The translations under genes and the position numbers were made by a program. A stretch of DNA of 43,313 nucleotides from Acinetobacter lwoffii (GTDB lineage Bacteria > Pseudomonadota > Gammaproteobacteria > Pseudomonadales > Moraxellaceae): the NCBI GenBank assembly GCA_013530545.1, contig SPVA01000058.1, forward strand, positions 1 to 43,313, read 5' to 3'. The notes beneath the pieces were generated by a model, which was not told where the DNA came from, did not search any database, and saw nothing but the letters and a program-made list of their open reading frames with translations. The number at the start of each line of letters is the position of its first letter. The first letter of the stretch is position 1. This document shows, piece by piece, positions 35,901-43,313 of the stretch.

Positions 35901-36881
35901 GTGGCAGAGCAAAACAATACCTTAAGCCAGGTAACTGAGGGCACCACGGAGTTGTTACATCAGGCAACTGAAAAAACGACCCAGACCGTGATTGAACATA
36001 CCGCCAAGTATAATGATGCCTACAGCACCATTGACAAGATCATGGAAGGTTTCTGGGAACGTGTGCCTTATTTCTGTATCGCGCTAATCGTGATTACGAT
36101 TTTCTGGTTACTCTCCAAAGTCTTCAAGTTTTTCGTACGTAAAACTTTGGAAAACCGTTCTTATACCCGCCAGAATCTGGTGTTGGTACTCAACCGTGTC
36201 GGCAGTACCTTTATTATTTTCTTTGGTATTCTGATTGGACTGGTGATTGCTGTTCCTGGCTTTACCCCGGGTCAGCTGATGAGTGCCCTCGGAATTGGTT
36301 CGGTCGCGATCGGTTTTGCCTTCAAGGATATTTTCCAGAACCTGCTTTCTGGCGTGTTAATTCTGCTCAGCGAACCGTTCAAGATTGGCGACGATATTAT
36401 CGTGAATGGCATGGAAGGGACGGTTGAAGATATCCAAATTCGTGCGACCTTTTTACGCTCACCGGATGGCCGTCGTATTGTAATTCCGAATGCAACGGTC
36501 TACACCAGTGCGGTTACGGTGAATACTGCCTATACCCGTCGCCGCTGCGAATTCGTGGTGGGTATCGGCTATGAAGATGACATCCAGAAAGCCAAGGACC
36601 TAATCACCGCTATTTTAGATAAAGATCCAACCATCCTGAGCCAGCCTGGCTTTAGTGTCAACGTCACGGCGCTAGCTGACTTTTCTATTACCCTAAAAGC
36701 CTTCTGGTGGGTCGATACCACTGAAACCGGCACCGGAACTTCAATCAGTGCAGTGCAGGAACGGGTGATTCAGGCTTTTGCCGAGCATAATATTTCGATT
36801 CCGTATCCGGTACAGGAAGTCAAAGTCTATCGTGGTGAAGGCAATGAAGAAGCTTCAGCACGCGCTAAACAGTCGACCTAA
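35901..36881 (+). CDS. MscS-type mechanosensitive channel
   Basis: MscS channels open under membrane tension and release solutes on osmotic down-shock. The 326-aa protein has three membrane helices. The pore-lining third helix and adjacent loop read LGIGSVAIGFAFKDIFQNLL, a near-perfect MscS signature. They are followed by the beta domain with PFKIGDDIIVNGMEGTVEDI. Start: GTG at 35901 is chosen, with GGA 6-7 bases upstream; the frame continues upstream without an ATG. The N-terminus before the first helix is about 55 polar residues. The 3' end overlaps the convergent rsmE gene by 27 bases, with no terminator between. Confidence 0.9.
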   Translation: MAEQNNTLSQVTEGTTELLHQATEKTTQTVIEHTAKYNDAYSTIDKIMEGFWERVPYFCIALIVITIFWLLSKVFKFFVRKTLENRSYTRQNLVLVLNRVGSTFIIFFGILIGLVIAVPGFTPGQLMSALGIGSVAIGFAFKDIFQNLLSGVLILLSEPFKIGDDIIVNGMEGTVEDIQIRATFLRSPDGRRIVIPNATVYTSAVTVNTAYTRRRCEFVVGIGYEDDIQKAKDLITAILDKDPTILSQPGFSVNVTALADFSITLKAFWWVDTTETGTGTSISAVQERVIQAFAEHNISIPYPVQEVKVYRGEGNEEASARAKQST

Positions 36882-37568
36882 AACATAGGGAATCACAGTT
36901 TCTGTACGAATAATACGGTTGCCCAGACTCACAGCCTGGCAGCCGTTTTTGATGAGTAAATCAACTTCATATGGAATAAATCCACCCTCCGGACCAATAA
37001 TAATCGTACAGGGATGCTCAATCGCAAATGGCATCGCATGCTCTGCATAAGGATGTGCCACATAAGCCGGACCATCCGTACTAATCAAACCCGGCAAGAT
37101 ATCTTCAACAAAGGGTTTAAAGCGTTTATAGAGCTCTATTTTCGGAGCAATCGTATCGCCTGCCTGTTCCAGTCCCAGCTCGATATAATGATTTAACTGC
37201 TGTAAAAATGGGGTTTGCCAATAGCTTTTATCGACGCGATAGCTATGCAGTAAAATGATTTTTTCAACGCCCAAAGTGACACTGTCCATGATCAGACGGC
37301 GCAGTACTTTCGGACGTGGCAAGGCCACAATTAAAGTCACTGGCAATTTTTCTGGAACCGCTTCTTCTTGCAGTGGTTTCAAGCGCGCTGCTTTTTCAGA
37401 GATTTCGACAATCTCAGTCAGGTAACGCTGACCTTCCCGAATTCCAACTTTTAATGTATCCCCCACCTGAATCTGTAGATGTTGCTGTAAATGTTCCAAT
37501 TGCCGAGTTGAGGTAATCGACCAAAGTTCAGTTTCGGTTTGACGTGGATCAAGCAGGACGATATTCAT
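36855..37568 (-). CDS. rsmE: 16S rRNA m3U1498 methyltransferase RsmE
   Basis: RsmE methylates N3 of U1498 in 16S rRNA. It is a SPOUT-class methyltransferase with a C-terminal trefoil knot. The 237-aa protein has the SAM-binding knot sequences IIIGPEGGFIPYEVDL and SLGNRIIRTETVIPYVLGRL. The N-terminal PUA-like RNA-binding part covers about residues 1-70. Its length is typical (E. coli 243 aa). No strong ribosome-binding site precedes the ATG at 37568. The 3' end overlaps the mscS gene on the other strand by 27 bases. Confidence 0.93.
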   Translation of the reverse strand: MNIVLLDPRQTETELWSITSTRQLEHLQQHLQIQVGDTLKVGIREGQRYLTEIVEISEKAARLKPLQEEAVPEKLPVTLIVALPRPKVLRRLIMDSVTLGVEKIILLHSYRVDKSYWQTPFLQQLNHYIELGLEQAGDTIAPKIELYKRFKPFVEDILPGLISTDGPAYVAHPYAEHAMPFAIEHPCTIIIGPEGGFIPYEVDLLIKNGCQAVSLGNRIIRTETVIPYVLGRLFSAC

Positions 37569-37662
37569 AAGGAAGATAAAACCAAAACATTAACATGCAA
37601 AATATTCAAATTAGGTATTATCGCCAAATTTGAAATCGTGTGTGGCGACATGGATGTTGCCC

Positions 37663-37735
37663 GCGGTACTGAGGTACAGGAAGTACCTTCAGTACCGCAA
37701 AGGATTTTTGCTACTTTTAATCACTTAAAAGTAGA
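37663..37735. repeat. double-hairpin intergenic repeat
   Basis: Two adjacent inverted repeats lie between waaA and rsmE. The first is GCGGTACTGA (37663-37672) with TCAGTACCGC (37689-37698), with inner GGTAC/GTACC pairing. The second is CTACTTTTAA-TCAC-TTAAAAGTAG (about 37711-37734), a perfect 10-bp stem. A 70-codon frame across the region has no ribosome-binding site. The pattern looks like a dispersed palindromic element. From memory such GTACC/TTTTAAAAGT units are common between Acinetobacter genes, but I could not check. Confidence 0.5.
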
Positions 37736-37796
37736 AATCTTCTACGAATGACCAGTTGTCTCAGAAAGGTAGATTGAGAATATGACTAGCACACAC

Positions 37797-39077
37797 TTAG
37801 AGATACTGATCAATCACCTGAATATGCTTGGCAAGCGATCCCGTATTTAACTGCATAATTTGCTGCGCTGCCGCATTCAAGATTTCCGCCTTAACCTGAT
37901 CTTGCAAAAGTTCCAGTAATACCTCTGCAGCCTGCTGGGCATCCTGCACCACTGCGACTGCGTCTGCCTGAACGAACTCATCCACGATAGTCTGAAAATT
38001 AAAATAGTTTTTGCCTAAAACAGTCGGCACATTCAGCGCAATCGGCTCCAAAATATTATGTCCACCACCTGGCTCATTTAAAGAACCACCGACATAACAG
38101 GCCTGGCTCAAAGCATACCAGAGCCACATTTCACCGATCGAATCGGCCAAATAAACCTGGGTATCTGCTTCGATACGTTGCCCTAAACTACGACGCTGAG
38201 TTTTTAATCCCAAAGACTGTGCAGCCTGGAACACCTCATCAAAACGTTCCGGATGGCGCGGTACCACAATACAGACCAAATATGGATCAGCTTCTAAAGC
38301 AGCTTTTAAAGCACTCAGAATTTCTTTTTCTTCAGGAGCATGAGTACTAGCTAACGTGACGATCTTTCGCCCCCCTAACTGCCACTCCTGTGTCAATTGA
38401 TCTGCCTGCTGGATAAAGCGCTCGGGCGCAGTAATATCAAATTTGATATTGCCCAAAACCTGGGTTTTTTCGGCTGCTATTCCTAACTGGATATAACGTT
38501 GCTGGGTGGCAATATCCTGTGCCAAAAGCTGGGTTAACTGCTGTAGCATGCCTCTAGTCAGACCTTTGACCTTGGTATAACCTTTGGCAGATTTTTCAGA
38601 CAGACGCGCATTCAACAATACAGTTGGCACATTAAACTGGGGTGCCTGATCCAGCAGATTAGGCCAAAGCTCGGTTTCCATCAGCAATAAAAGTTTCGGC
38701 TGATACTTTTGATAAAATTCACGAATTAAAGTTTTCTGGTCAGCAGGCAAATACACGGCTTGAAACAAATCAAGATAAGGCGCTTTTAAAAAAAGTGATT
38801 TAGCGCGTGCCTGACCGGTTTTGGTGGTATTGGTGACCAGCACCGGATGGCCAAGTTTTAAATAATGTTCAATTAACGGTTGGGCAGCATTGGTTTCACC
38901 CACCGACACCACATGAAACCAGATGGCATGCAGGTTTTTGGGTGGCTGAAACGGGCCAAAACGTTCTGTTAGTTCTTGTTGTAATTGTTCAGGATCGGTC
39001 GCACGTTTACGGATACGCGATTGATATAAGGGTTTAACCAGCGCCAAGGCTGCGTTATACCAAAATGGAGTGGCCAC
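37797..39077 (-). CDS. waaA: Kdo transferase WaaA (KdtA)
   Basis: WaaA adds 3-deoxy-manno-octulosonic acid to lipid A precursor at the inner membrane, making the inner core of LPS or LOS. The 426-aa protein is a GT-B glycosyltransferase. The catalytic base is E61 in HVVSVGETNAAQPLI. Other conserved parts are LLLMETELWPNLL and the C-terminal donor site GGSLNEPGGGHNILEP. The start is a GTG (39077) with AGGGG about 6 bases upstream; no ATG is in frame nearby. The gene lies 82 bases downstream of the Old Yellow Enzyme gene on the same strand. Confidence 0.95.
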   Translation of the reverse strand: MATPFWYNAALALVKPLYQSRIRKRATDPEQLQQELTERFGPFQPPKNLHAIWFHVVSVGETNAAQPLIEHYLKLGHPVLVTNTTKTGQARAKSLFLKAPYLDLFQAVYLPADQKTLIREFYQKYQPKLLLLMETELWPNLLDQAPQFNVPTVLLNARLSEKSAKGYTKVKGLTRGMLQQLTQLLAQDIATQQRYIQLGIAAEKTQVLGNIKFDITAPERFIQQADQLTQEWQLGGRKIVTLASTHAPEEKEILSALKAALEADPYLVCIVVPRHPERFDEVFQAAQSLGLKTQRRSLGQRIEADTQVYLADSIGEMWLWYALSQACYVGGSLNEPGGGHNILEPIALNVPTVLGKNYFNFQTIVDEFVQADAVAVVQDAQQAAEVLLELLQDQVKAEILNAAAQQIMQLNTGSLAKHIQVIDQYL

Positions 39078-39118
39078 ATTGCGCCCCTGTCCAAAGATTC
39101 AATGGGCAGAATATAGCA

Positions 39119-39156
39119 GAGCCACATCAACATGTTAATCAATGTGGCTCATTTTT
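39119..39156. terminator. hairpin between oxidoreductase gene and waaA
   Basis: GAGCCACAT (39119-39127) and ATGTGGCTC (39142-39150) form a 9-bp stem. A T-tract follows only on the plus strand. On the minus strand, which carries both flanking genes, no T-tract follows, so it may only weakly terminate the upstream gene. Confidence 0.4.
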
Positions 39157-39159
39157 AGA

Positions 39160-40245
39160 TTATTCTACTGTAGTTAAAGCTTCTGCTTCAGCCAATGTCG
39201 GATAATCAATATAGCCTTCCGCGACATTGGTTCCGATCATATTTTCCAGCTTCAGTTCATTCAGCGGCGCATCTTCGAGCAGACGTTCGTATAGATCCGG
39301 ATTGGCAATATACGCCTTACCAAAAGCCACCGCATCAGCCTTGCCTGAAGCCAGTAATTCAATGGCATCTTCACGACTTAGTTGCATATTGGCAATATAA
39401 GGCACTCCATTTGAGCGCTGTTTCATATATTCAGAAATACTGTCTTCTGCCAGATATTCACGGGTAAAGAAGAAGGCAATCTTGCGCTTACCCAGCTGCT
39501 CCATGGCATAGCCAAATGTTTCACGTGGATCATTGTCGCCCATGTCATGGTCATCACAACGCGGCGCAAAATGCACCCCTACACGATCTGCGCCCCATAC
39601 TTCAATCAGTGCATCAGTTGCTTCTAGCAGGAAACGTGTACGATTTTCGACTGAACCGCCGTATTCATCTTCACGCTGATTGGTTTTGCTTTGCAAGAAC
39701 TGGTCAATCAGATAACCATTGGCAGCATGTAATTCAACACCATCAAAACCGGCTTCTTTAGCACGAATCGCGGCTTGCTTATATTGCTCGGTAATCGCTT
39801 GAATTTCCGAAATTTCCAGCGGACGCGGCAACACATAAGGACGTTTTGGACGTAACAAGCTGACATGACCCGCCTGTTGTACTGCACTTGCAGAGACTGG
39901 TGTTTCACCATTTAACAGATCCGGATGCGATACACGACCAACATGCCAAAGCTGGGCAACAATCAGACCGCCCTTCTCATGAACCGCTTGAGTAACCTTT
40001 TTCCAGCCTTCGACCTGAGCATCGGTAAACAATCCTGGAGTATTTAAATAGCCATTGGCTTCTTCAGAAATCACTGTGGCTTCAGAAATGATCAGGCCAG
40101 CACTTGCACGTTGCGCATAGTACTCAACCATCATTGGGGTTGGAACGCGATCAGCAGTTGCGCGGTTACGCGTCAGCGGCGCCATGATGACACGGTTTTT
40201 AAGCTCTAACGCACCGAGCGTTAAAGGAGAATTTAATTCAGCCAT
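39160..40245 (-). CDS. Old Yellow Enzyme family alkene reductase (NemA-like)
   Basis: OYE flavoenzymes reduce activated C=C bonds of electrophiles such as enones, maleimides and nitro compounds with NAD(P)H and bound FMN. The 361-aa protein shows T25 in PLTRNRAT (flavin tuning), the substrate-anion pair H173 and N176 in ELHAANGYLIDQF, and the phosphate-site region GKADAVAFGKAYIANPDL. Start: GGGAG lies 6 bases before the ATG at 40245; an in-frame GTG four codons earlier overlaps that site. It follows an ArsR-type regulator gene by 15 bases. The pair therefore looks like an electrophile-induced detoxification operon, analogous in logic to nemRA. Confidence 0.92.
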   Translation of the reverse strand: MAELNSPLTLGALELKNRVIMAPLTRNRATADRVPTPMMVEYYAQRASAGLIISEATVISEEANGYLNTPGLFTDAQVEGWKKVTQAVHEKGGLIVAQLWHVGRVSHPDLLNGETPVSASAVQQAGHVSLLRPKRPYVLPRPLEISEIQAITEQYKQAAIRAKEAGFDGVELHAANGYLIDQFLQSKTNQREDEYGGSVENRTRFLLEATDALIEVWGADRVGVHFAPRCDDHDMGDNDPRETFGYAMEQLGKRKIAFFFTREYLAEDSISEYMKQRSNGVPYIANMQLSREDAIELLASGKADAVAFGKAYIANPDLYERLLEDAPLNELKLENMIGTNVAEGYIDYPTLAEAEALTTVE

Positions 40246-40260
40246 CGTTACTCCCACCTG

Positions 40261-40560
40261 TTAAAGGTGTTGTTGTAGGTGTTCGATAAATTGTTGAATC
40301 AAAGTTTCATTGCGGGAGAAATATGACCACTGTCCATGCTTGGTCGCAGTGATCAGGCCAGTCTGCTGTAATACAGACAAATGATTGGACATGGTGGACT
40401 GGGAAACCTGGCCCAAACGTTCAATTTGACCTGCACAGACCCCACGTTGAAAGCCACCACACTCTTCCGCAGACAGATATTGCTCCGGAGATTTTAACCA
40501 CTCCAGAATTTGTCGACGGGTCGGATTGGCTAAGGCTTTAAAAATTAGATCAAGGTCCAT
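40261..40560 (-). CDS. ArsR-family repressor with Cys pair
   Basis: This is a 99-aa winged-helix regulator of the ArsR group. It starts DLIFKALANPTRRQILEWL. The DNA-reading helix is in VSQSTMSNHLSVLQQTGLI, and the wing is TKHGQWSYFSRN. The usual arsenic motif ELCVCDL is absent; instead two cysteines, C34 and C42, lie in EECGGFQRGVCAG. A thiol-based sensor of electrophiles or oxidants would fit the downstream OYE gene, but this is inference. The ATG at 40560 is preferred over a GTG two codons earlier. A perfect -10 box and palindromic sites are just upstream (40612-40656). Confidence 0.85.
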   Translation of the reverse strand: MDLDLIFKALANPTRRQILEWLKSPEQYLSAEECGGFQRGVCAGQIERLGQVSQSTMSNHLSVLQQTGLITATKHGQWSYFSRNETLIQQFIEHLQQHL

Positions 40561-40611
40561 AGGCACATCACAATCAGTGGCGCAACGAAACTTTATTCAG
40601 CATCTGCGACC

Positions 40612-40656
40612 ATTATATCGTATTTTTTCGATTTATATATCGAAAATTTTAGATAT
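40612..40656 (-). promoter_or_regulatory. arsR-OYE promoter with palindromes
   Basis: On the minus strand TATAAT (40617-40612) is a consensus -10 about 50 bases before the arsR start. Upstream are two overlapping inverted repeats: TTTCGAT/ATCGAAA (40626-40645) and ATATC-N10-GATAT (40637-40656). They occupy the -35 region and beyond, where an ArsR repressor commonly binds, so autoregulation is likely. Confidence 0.55.
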
Positions 40657-40706
40657 AATAATCACAATCTGCACAAGCTTTGTTACGCCAGCTTTTAAAC
40701 GATTTC

Positions 40707-41802
40707 TTACAGGCCCTGTTTCAGGCTTGCTTCGATAAATTTGTCCAGATCACCGTCCAGAACTGCGCCAGTATTGGAATTTTCCACACCTGTACGCAAA
40801 TCCTTAATACGTGAATCATCCAGGACATAAGAACGGATCTGACTACCCCACCCAATGTCAGACTTGGAATCTTCCAGTGCTTGTGCCGCTTCGTTACGTT
40901 TGCTCATCTCGAGCTCATAAAGTTTGGCACGTAACTGCTTCCAGGCGTGGTCACGGTTGGCATGTTGTGAACGCTGGTTCTGACAGGCCACCACAATTCC
41001 GGTCGGTGCATGGGTTAAACGCACGGCAGAATCTGTTTTGTTAATATGCTGACCACCCGCCCCTGATGCACGATAAGTATCGGTACGAACATCGGACGGA
41101 TTGATTTCAATTTCGATATTGTCATCAACTTCCGGTGACACAAACACGGCAGAGAACGAGGTATGACGACGGTTGCCCGAGTCAAAGGGCGACTTACGCA
41201 CTAAACGGTGTACACCAGATTCGGTACGTAACCAGCCATAGGCGTACTCACCTTCCACACGAATCGTCGCAGATTTAATCCCGGCAACATCCCCATCAGA
41301 TTCTTCCATCACTTCTGCTTTAAAGCCATGACGTTCAATCCAGCGTAGATACATACGTAGCAACATAGACGCCCAGTCCTGTGCTTCTGTACCGCCTGAA
41401 CCAGCTTGAATTTCCAGATAGCAAGGATTTGGATCCATCGGATTATTGAACATACGGCGGAATTCAAGCTTGGCCAGTTCTTCTTCAGCCGTGCTCAGTT
41501 CAGCCTGTACATCTTCTAGCAAGCTTTCATCATCCGCTTCAACCGCCAGATCAAGCAAAGCCTGTGCATCTTCAAGCTGGGTACTTAAGCGATCCAGCAC
41601 ATTTAATACATTTTCAAGCTCGCCTTTCTCTTTGGCCATCGCTTGGGCACGACTCTGGTCATTCCAGATGGTTGGATCTTCTAATTCACGCAGGACTTCT
41701 TCTAAACGCTCTTTTTTCAGATCGTAGTCAAAGATACCCCCGTAGTGTTTGACCACGTTCGTTTAAGTCTTTTAATTGGTTTAGATACGGATTAATTTCC
41801 AC
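40707..41802 (-). CDS. prfB: peptide chain release factor 2, programmed +1 frameshift
   Basis: RF2 releases peptides at UGA and UAA stop codons. Translation starts at a GTG (41802, with GAGAG about 7 bases upstream) and reads 24 codons beginning [10 protein letters not shown]. It then meets an in-frame TGA at 41730-41728 within CTT-TGA-C. A +1 shift at CTT continues as DYDLKKERL to the stop at 40707, giving 364 aa, very close to E. coli RF2 (365). A GGGGG run just upstream plays the internal Shine-Dalgarno role. The SPF motif ([14 protein letters not shown]) and GGQ ([13 protein letters not shown]) are intact. Low RF2 favours the shift, so the gene is autoregulated. Confidence 0.96.
41728..41742 (-). 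promoter_or_regulatory. programmed +1 frameshift site of prfB
   Basis: Read on the minus strand, GGGGGTATCTTTGAC contains the slippery CTT codon, the in-frame TGA stop followed by C (a poor termination context), and a purine-rich SD-like run spaced 3 bases before CTT. It is the same arrangement as the well-studied E. coli site. Confidence 0.95.
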
Positions 41803-41848
41803 GTGAATTACTCTCAATCAAAATTAGGCACAAAATTCTTAGCCCGAT

Positions 41849-41854
41849 ATTATA
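41849..41854 (-). promoter_or_regulatory. -10 box upstream of prfB
   Basis: TATAAT on the minus strand lies 47 bases before the GTG start. The -35 region is AT-rich without a clear hexamer. Confidence 0.4.
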
Positions 41855-42219
41855 GCACAGTCTATTTCTGCTATTTTAATGATTCATTCAGTCTAAAGCT
41901 CGAATGTTTTGAGCATTTAGACCTGTGTTTTCCTCATCCAATTTTCCACATTTCATAGGCTCTTTTGCGTCTTTTTAGCTGAGATTTTTATTGACTTTTT
42001 AGCCTCACTTTTATGACCGAAATATAATTTTGCAATTGATTTTATAATCTAGGATTTCTTAGTGTACTGTATAAAAAATCAGCAAATTCAATAGATTCCA
42101 CAATATCTACACACTTTTAATAAAACACTACATTATAAATTTAATTTTATTATTCAGTCACTTGTTTAGCAAAAATTACACAAGATTACGCTATTCACAT
42201 TACTGTAACTTTCCTTTGA
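41855..42219. other. AT-rich divergent spacer, no gene seen
   Basis: This spacer lies between the prfB and porin promoters. It is very AT-rich and holds no supported reading frame. Several TATAAT-like words occur, but none has a -35 at a normal distance. Confidence 0.5.
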
Positions 42220-42261
42220 TTGACGATCTTTGGAATTGCTCTAGACTGAAAGTTGTAACAA
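42220..42261 (+). promoter_or_regulatory. porin promoter with TTGTAACAA element
   Basis: TTGACG (42220-42225), a 16-base spacer and TAGACT (42242-42247) are followed by TTGTAACAA (42253-42261) near the expected transcription start. The arrangement resembles those at 16100 and 43175. Confidence 0.5.
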
Positions 42262-42303
42262 AAAGTGTAATGTTTTTAACTCACGATTTGAGGGGTAGTA
42301 ACC

Positions 42304-43083
42304 ATGAAAAAATTAGCGATTGCTTCGGCACTACTTTCAGCAATAGCAATGACTGGTACAGCAGCACATGCTTACCAAGCAGAAATTGGTGCATCAGCAG
42401 GAGTGGTTGATCCTGACAACGGTGGAACTAGCGGTTCTTTCGGCGTTGATGGTACATATTACTTCAATCCAGTTCAAACACGTAATGCACCATTAGCAGA
42501 AGCAGCATTCCTTGATCGTGCTAGCAACGTGAGTGCGCAATATCAATATAATGAAATTGGTGATTCTGAAGCGCATCGTTATGGCGTAGGTGCAGAGTAC
42601 TTCGTACCGAATTCTGACTTCTACTTAAGCGGTAACGTCAATGGTCATGATCTGCAAGACAATGATGATCTAGAAAATGATTTAACTACGTATGCAGCTG
42701 AAGTCGGTTATCTGCCAGCGCCAGGTCTATTGATTGCGGCGGGTGTGAAAGGTTGGGATAACGACAATGATGATGGCGTAGATCCAACATTGCGTGCTAA
42801 ATATGTGACGACATTAAGCAACGGTAAAGACATCAACCTGGAAGCAGGTGCAGCATTTGGTGATTTAGATGAATACAATCTGGCAGCAGATTATTTCATC
42901 GACAAAACCTTGAGTGTCGGTGCTGATTATCACAATAATGATATTACCGACAAGAGCGAATTTGGTATCAATGCACGTAAGTTCATTAACCAACAAGTGA
43001 GCTTAGAAGGCCGTGTCGGCTTTGGCGAACAGTTTAACAATGACTACAATACCTTTGGTGTAGCAGCGAAGTACCGCTTCTAA
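42304..43083 (+). CDS. outer-membrane porin-like protein, Omp33-36 paralogue
   Basis: This is a 259-aa outer-membrane protein precursor. The signal peptide MKKLAIASALLSAIAMTGTA is cleaved probably after AHA, and the mature part begins YQAEIGASAG. It ends in KYRF, an aromatic C-terminus typical of beta-barrels. Blocks shared with the porin at 16172 are GTYYFNPVQ and APLAEAAFLDRASNVSAQY, so the two are distant paralogues. The sequence is rich in Asp and Asn (for example WDNDNDDGVD), suggesting acidic surface loops. AGGGG precedes the ATG by about 8 bases. A terminator follows, and another gene of the same type starts 175 bases downstream. Confidence 0.82.
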   Translation: MKKLAIASALLSAIAMTGTAAHAYQAEIGASAGVVDPDNGGTSGSFGVDGTYYFNPVQTRNAPLAEAAFLDRASNVSAQYQYNEIGDSEAHRYGVGAEYFVPNSDFYLSGNVNGHDLQDNDDLENDLTTYAAEVGYLPAPGLLIAAGVKGWDNDNDDGVDPTLRAKYVTTLSNGKDINLEAGAAFGDLDEYNLAADYFIDKTLSVGADYHNNDITDKSEFGINARKFINQQVSLEGRVGFGEQFNNDYNTFGVAAKYRF

Positions 43084-43111
43084 TCTAAAACCAAAAATTA
43101 GTCATGCATAG

Positions 43112-43138
43112 AAACCCATCCTCGGATGGGTTTTTTTA
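43112..43138 (+). terminator. intrinsic terminator of the porin-like gene
   Basis: AAACCCATCC-TC-GGATGGGTTTTTTT forms a 10-bp stem with a 7-base T-tract, 29 bases after the stop codon. Confidence 0.9.
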
Positions 43139-43174
43139 TTGCACTCTTAACAAGCATTTAGGTATTTTTGCACA

Positions 43175-43211
43175 TTGACGGGGCGAATATAAACTGTACA
43201 ATTTGTTACAA
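43175..43211 (+). promoter_or_regulatory. promoter of the third porin-like gene
   Basis: TTGACG (43175-43180), a 16-base spacer and TACAAT (43197-43202) are directly followed by TTGTTACAA (43203-43211). The spacing and -10 hexamer equal those of the porin promoter at 16100-16127. Confidence 0.6.
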
Positions 43212-43257
43212 CTGTTCATCAAACAGTCATATTTTTATAACAAAGAGAGAAATCTAA

Positions 43258-43313
43258 ATGCTTAAGAAACTTGCTCTTGCTACAGCGCTTCTTGCTGGCC
43301 TGGGAACTGCACA
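43258..43313 (+). CDS. partial porin-like gene, cut by the window end
   Basis: Only the first 18 codons are present: MLKKLALATALLAGLGTA, a typical signal peptide very like those of the porins at 16172 (MKKLGLATALLLAMTGA) and 42304. AGAGAG lies about 9 bases before the ATG. The signal peptide, the shared promoter layout and the tandem position suggest a third member of the same porin family. The mature protein is outside the window, so the family call is inference. Confidence 0.6.
   Translation, partial: MLKKLALATALLAGLGTA

Noticed and set aside
37539..37751. 70-codon frame between rsmE and waaA
   Set aside because: It spans two hairpins of a repeat-like element and overlaps the start of rsmE; no ribosome-binding site.
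41728..41756. Frameshift mutation or pseudogene in prfB
   Set aside because: The in-frame TGA sits in the conserved programmed +1 site; the gene is intact.

Overview
The window is a 43.3 kb piece of bacterial chromosome, most likely from an Acinetobacter species (Moraxellaceae, Gammaproteobacteria). The evidence is an Omp33-36-like porin with further paralogues, a moderately AT-rich base composition with very AT-rich spacers, and the coherence of a normal core-genome neighbourhood. I see no rRNA, insertion sequence, prophage, CRISPR array or plasmid function. I cannot name the species.

Layout. 1-1200: tRNA-Ser(GGA), a 75-aa protein of unknown function and tRNA-Thr(TGT). 1224-3383: a tight two-gene unit of a FAD-dependent oxidoreductase and a SAM methyltransferase. 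4005-8125 (all minus): peroxiredoxin ahpC, ssb, a YajR-type MFS transporter and a DUF475 membrane protein. 8348-12624 (plus): tenA (thiamine salvage), a Cys-rich small protein behind a near-consensus Fur box, and uvrA. 12775-15042 (minus): a HIT protein and a membrane diguanylate cyclase. 15043-16171: a 1.1 kb gene-free spacer that carries two convergent small-RNA candidates, each with a promoter and a terminator. 16172-19946: an Omp33-36-like porin, a BetT-type choline transporter and an ion-channel protein.

20192-34945 is the functional core. yjcH-actP (acetate uptake), a large hybrid kinase with an SLC5 transporter domain (CrbS/MxtR type), a LuxR-type response regulator (CrbR/ErdR type) and acs (acetyl-CoA synthetase) all lie here. 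Together they form an acetate-scavenging ('acetate switch') regulon and its probable two-component controller. Interleaved are sulfur-scavenging genes (msuE-like FMN reductase, sfnG dimethylsulfone monooxygenase, and an SfnB/DszC-like flavoenzyme), a photolyase and an unrecognised 253-aa protein.

35216-41802: a DUF805 protein, an MscS channel, rsmE, waaA, an ArsR-type regulator with its Old Yellow Enzyme, and prfB with its programmed +1 frameshift. 42304-43313: one complete porin-like gene and the first 56 bases of another. These two and the porin at 16172 share the 9-mer TTGTAACAA (or its complement) next to similar promoters.

The observations most worth following are the two convergent sRNA candidates with identical promoter hexamers, the Fur-box Cys-rich protein, the FAD-enzyme/methyltransferase pair, and the shared promoter motif of the porin paralogues. 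All functional calls rest on motif and family recognition by eye; no search was run.
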